This document shows positions 22,666-24,098 of a stretch of DNA of 24,098 nucleotides, piece after piece. The DNA comes from Chloroflexota bacterium (GTDB taxonomy: Bacteria > Chloroflexota > Limnocylindria > Limnocylindrales > CSP1-4): the NCBI GenBank assembly GCA_003157175.1, contig PMIQ01000139.1:19323-43420 (forward strand), read 5' to 3'. The translations under genes were made by a program, and so were the position numbers. The stretch's first letter is position 1, and every line of letters begins with the position of its first letter. Below the pieces are notes generated by a model. That model saw only the letters and a list, made by a program, of their open reading frames with translations, was not told the DNA's origin and ran no database searches.

Positions 22666-24098
22666 TTAAGGTTCCGCCGCCGTGCCCACCGCCGCGGTGG
22701 CCAATTCCGGGGCTGCCGCCGCCGTGCCCACCTCGTAGTCGTGGATGTACCGGCGTCCTCGCAGCCACGACGCGGCGGCGGCGCCGAGCGACAGCAGGAC
22801 GCAGACCGAGAACGCGATCTGCAGCCCGTCGTGGAACGGTCCGGCCAGCAATTGCGGGAAGAACGAGTTCGAGAGGACCGTCGCGCGCGAGGCGCTCGGA
22901 AGACTCGCCAGCACCGACGACGGGATGAGGCTCGACATCGGGTTGTAGCCGAGGAATGCCGCGAAGAGCGCGCCGATCGGGGGGATGCCGGAGATCTGGC
23001 TTGCCACGCCGGAGGGAATGCCCGCAGCGGTCAGCCGTCCGTACATGGCGCGGGGCAAGTTCGCCGAGAGTCCCGCGACGACGAGCGTGAAGATGAGCGT
23101 CAGGCTGAGGCTCGAGGCCACATTCTGGAACGTCGCCCGCATGCCAGACGAGGCGCCCCGGTGCTCGGGCGGTACCGAGTTCATGATCGAGGCCGTGTTG
23201 GGCGAGGCAAAGGCGCCCATGCCGATCCCGAGCATGAGCAGGAGCAGCGCGAAGGGGACGTAGTCGAAGTCGGCCGGAAGCGCGAGAAAACCCACGAAGG
23301 CCGCGGCCGTGATCAACATGCCGCCGGTCGAGAAGTAGCGAGCGCCATATCGATCGGACAGCGCGCCGCTCAACGGCCCGGCGATCAGGAACCCGGCGGT
23401 CATCGGGAGCATATACAAAGCCGCCCACAATGGAGCCTGCTCGAAGGAGTAACCGTGGAGAGGCAGCCAGATTCCCTGCAGCCAGACGATGAGGATCAGC
23501 TGGAGACCGCCGCGGGCCAGAGACGACAGAAAGCCCGCGATGTTGCCGGCCGCGAACATGCGGATGCGGAAGAGCTCGAGGCGGAACATCGGATCGGACA
23601 CGCGCCGCTCGACGGCGACGAACACGGCCAGGAGGACGAGGCCGCCCGCAAGCTCCCCGATCACCCACGGGTTGCCCCAGCCCATGCTCGCGCCGCCGTA
23701 AGGCTGGATGGCGTATGTGAAACCAACCAGGACGAGCGTGAGCCCGACGGCGAACAGCACGTTGCCCGGAATGTCGAGTTGCTGGTGGGCGCGGATCGTG
23801 GCCGTCTCGTGGAGCATCAGATATGCCCACACCGTGCCGAAGAGTCCGAACGGCACGCTCATGAGGAAGACCGCGCGCCAGTCGACCGCCGCCAGCAGGC
23901 CGCCCAGGAGGAGCCCGCCGAAGGTGCCCGCGAGCATGCCGATCTGGTTCATGCCCATCGCCAGCCCGCGTTTGTCGGGCGGGAAGGCGTCGGTCAGGAT
24001 GGCTGCCGAGTTCGCGAAGAGGAAGGCGCTCCCCACTCCCTGGACAATCCGGAAGACGATCAGCTGGACGGCGGCGGCGTTGCCCTGGCCCTGCACGA
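22666..24098 (-). CDS. DHA2-type (EmrB/QacA) MFS multidrug transporter, N-terminus beyond the window
   Basis: The last 477 or so codons of a 14-helix drug:H+ antiporter; the frame is open at the right edge. The visible part begins in the helix 4 region (FRIVQGVGSAFLFANSAAILTDAFPPDKRGLAMGM), followed by DWRAVFLMSVPFGLFG, which is characteristic of the DHA2 family. The remaining segments include PPEHRGASSGMRATFQNVASSLS, another typical loop. About 100 N-terminal residues are missing. The C-terminal tail after the last helix is short, charged and then Ala-rich. Substrates cannot be predicted. It lies upstream of the protease in the same direction but is separated by 234 bases, so it is probably a separate unit. 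Confidence 0.9.
   Translation of the reverse strand, partial: VQGQGNAAAVQLIVFRIVQGVGSAFLFANSAAILTDAFPPDKRGLAMGMNQIGMLAGTFGGLLLGGLLAAVDWRAVFLMSVPFGLFGTVWAYLMLHETATIRAHQQLDIPGNVLFAVGLTLVLVGFTYAIQPYGGASMGWGNPWVIGELAGGLVLLAVFVAVERRVSDPMFRLELFRIRMFAAGNIAGFLSSLARGGLQLILIVWLQGIWLPLHGYSFEQAPLWAALYMLPMTAGFLIAGPLSGALSDRYGARYFSTGGMLITAAAFVGFLALPADFDYVPFALLLLMLGIGMGAFASPNTASIMNSVPPEHRGASSGMRATFQNVASSLSLTLIFTLVVAGLSANLPRAMYGRLTAAGIPSGVASQISGIPPIGALFAAFLGYNPMSSLIPSSVLASLPSASRATVLSNSFFPQLLAGPFHDGLQIAFSVCVLLSLGAAAASWLRGRRYIHDYEVGTAAAAPELATAAVGTAAEP

Noticed and set aside
22094..23830. 578-codon minus-strand frame bridging the protease and DHA2 transporter
   Set aside because: It crosses two genes with clear domains in other frames, and the segment in the gap shows no homology.

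Overview
The window is a GC-rich chromosomal segment in which coding capacity is used almost completely. It is probably from a Chloroflexota-type bacterium (Limnocylindria/Ellin6529-like) or a related terrestrial high-GC lineage. This placement is inferred from gene content: a menaquinone operon, an F420-type luciferase-like oxidoreductase, a DUF2277 protein, PadR/HAAS regulation and a MoxR-DUF58-VWA cluster. No rRNA, tRNA, CRISPR array or intact mobile element was seen.

Region 1 (1-6330, + strand) is a tightly packed menaquinone operon: menD (3' end only), menH, menB, menA, menC, menE. Most junctions are 4-base start/stop overlaps. MenE is unusual because it carries a complete extra alpha/beta-hydrolase domain at its C-terminus. 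That domain could supply the DHNA-CoA thioesterase step, for which no separate gene is seen here.

Region 2 (6336-7096) is a gene graveyard. It holds the last quarter of a LacI-family regulator, then an L-fucose isomerase whose middle (about 480 codons) is deleted and whose two ends are out of frame. A lost sugar-utilisation locus is the simplest reading. An MFS transporter (7143) and an LLM-class F420-type oxidoreductase (8510) follow, facing a PHB-depolymerase-like esterase (9418-10290, minus).

Region 3 (10291-14425) has a multi-pass membrane protein with a long Pro-Tyr-Gly repeat tail and a small DUF2277 protein. Next comes a translationally coupled trio: PadR regulator, HAAS-type membrane protein with a novel-looking ectodomain, and a second degenerate PadR-like protein. 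A good sigma70-type promoter precedes the trio.

Region 4 (14570-17230) is a complete polar amino-acid ABC importer: lipoprotein binding protein, permease, ATPase. It ends at a GC-rich hairpin shared with the convergent genes on the minus strand.

Region 5 (24098 down to 17275, minus strand) reads in order: the 3' part of a DHA2-type multidrug MFS pump, a membrane-anchored PDZ-less HtrA-like protease, MoxR ATPase, DUF58 protein and two paralogous BatA-like VWA membrane proteins. The last four form a MoxR-type chaperone/assembly module. The protease immediately upstream may be functionally linked to it.
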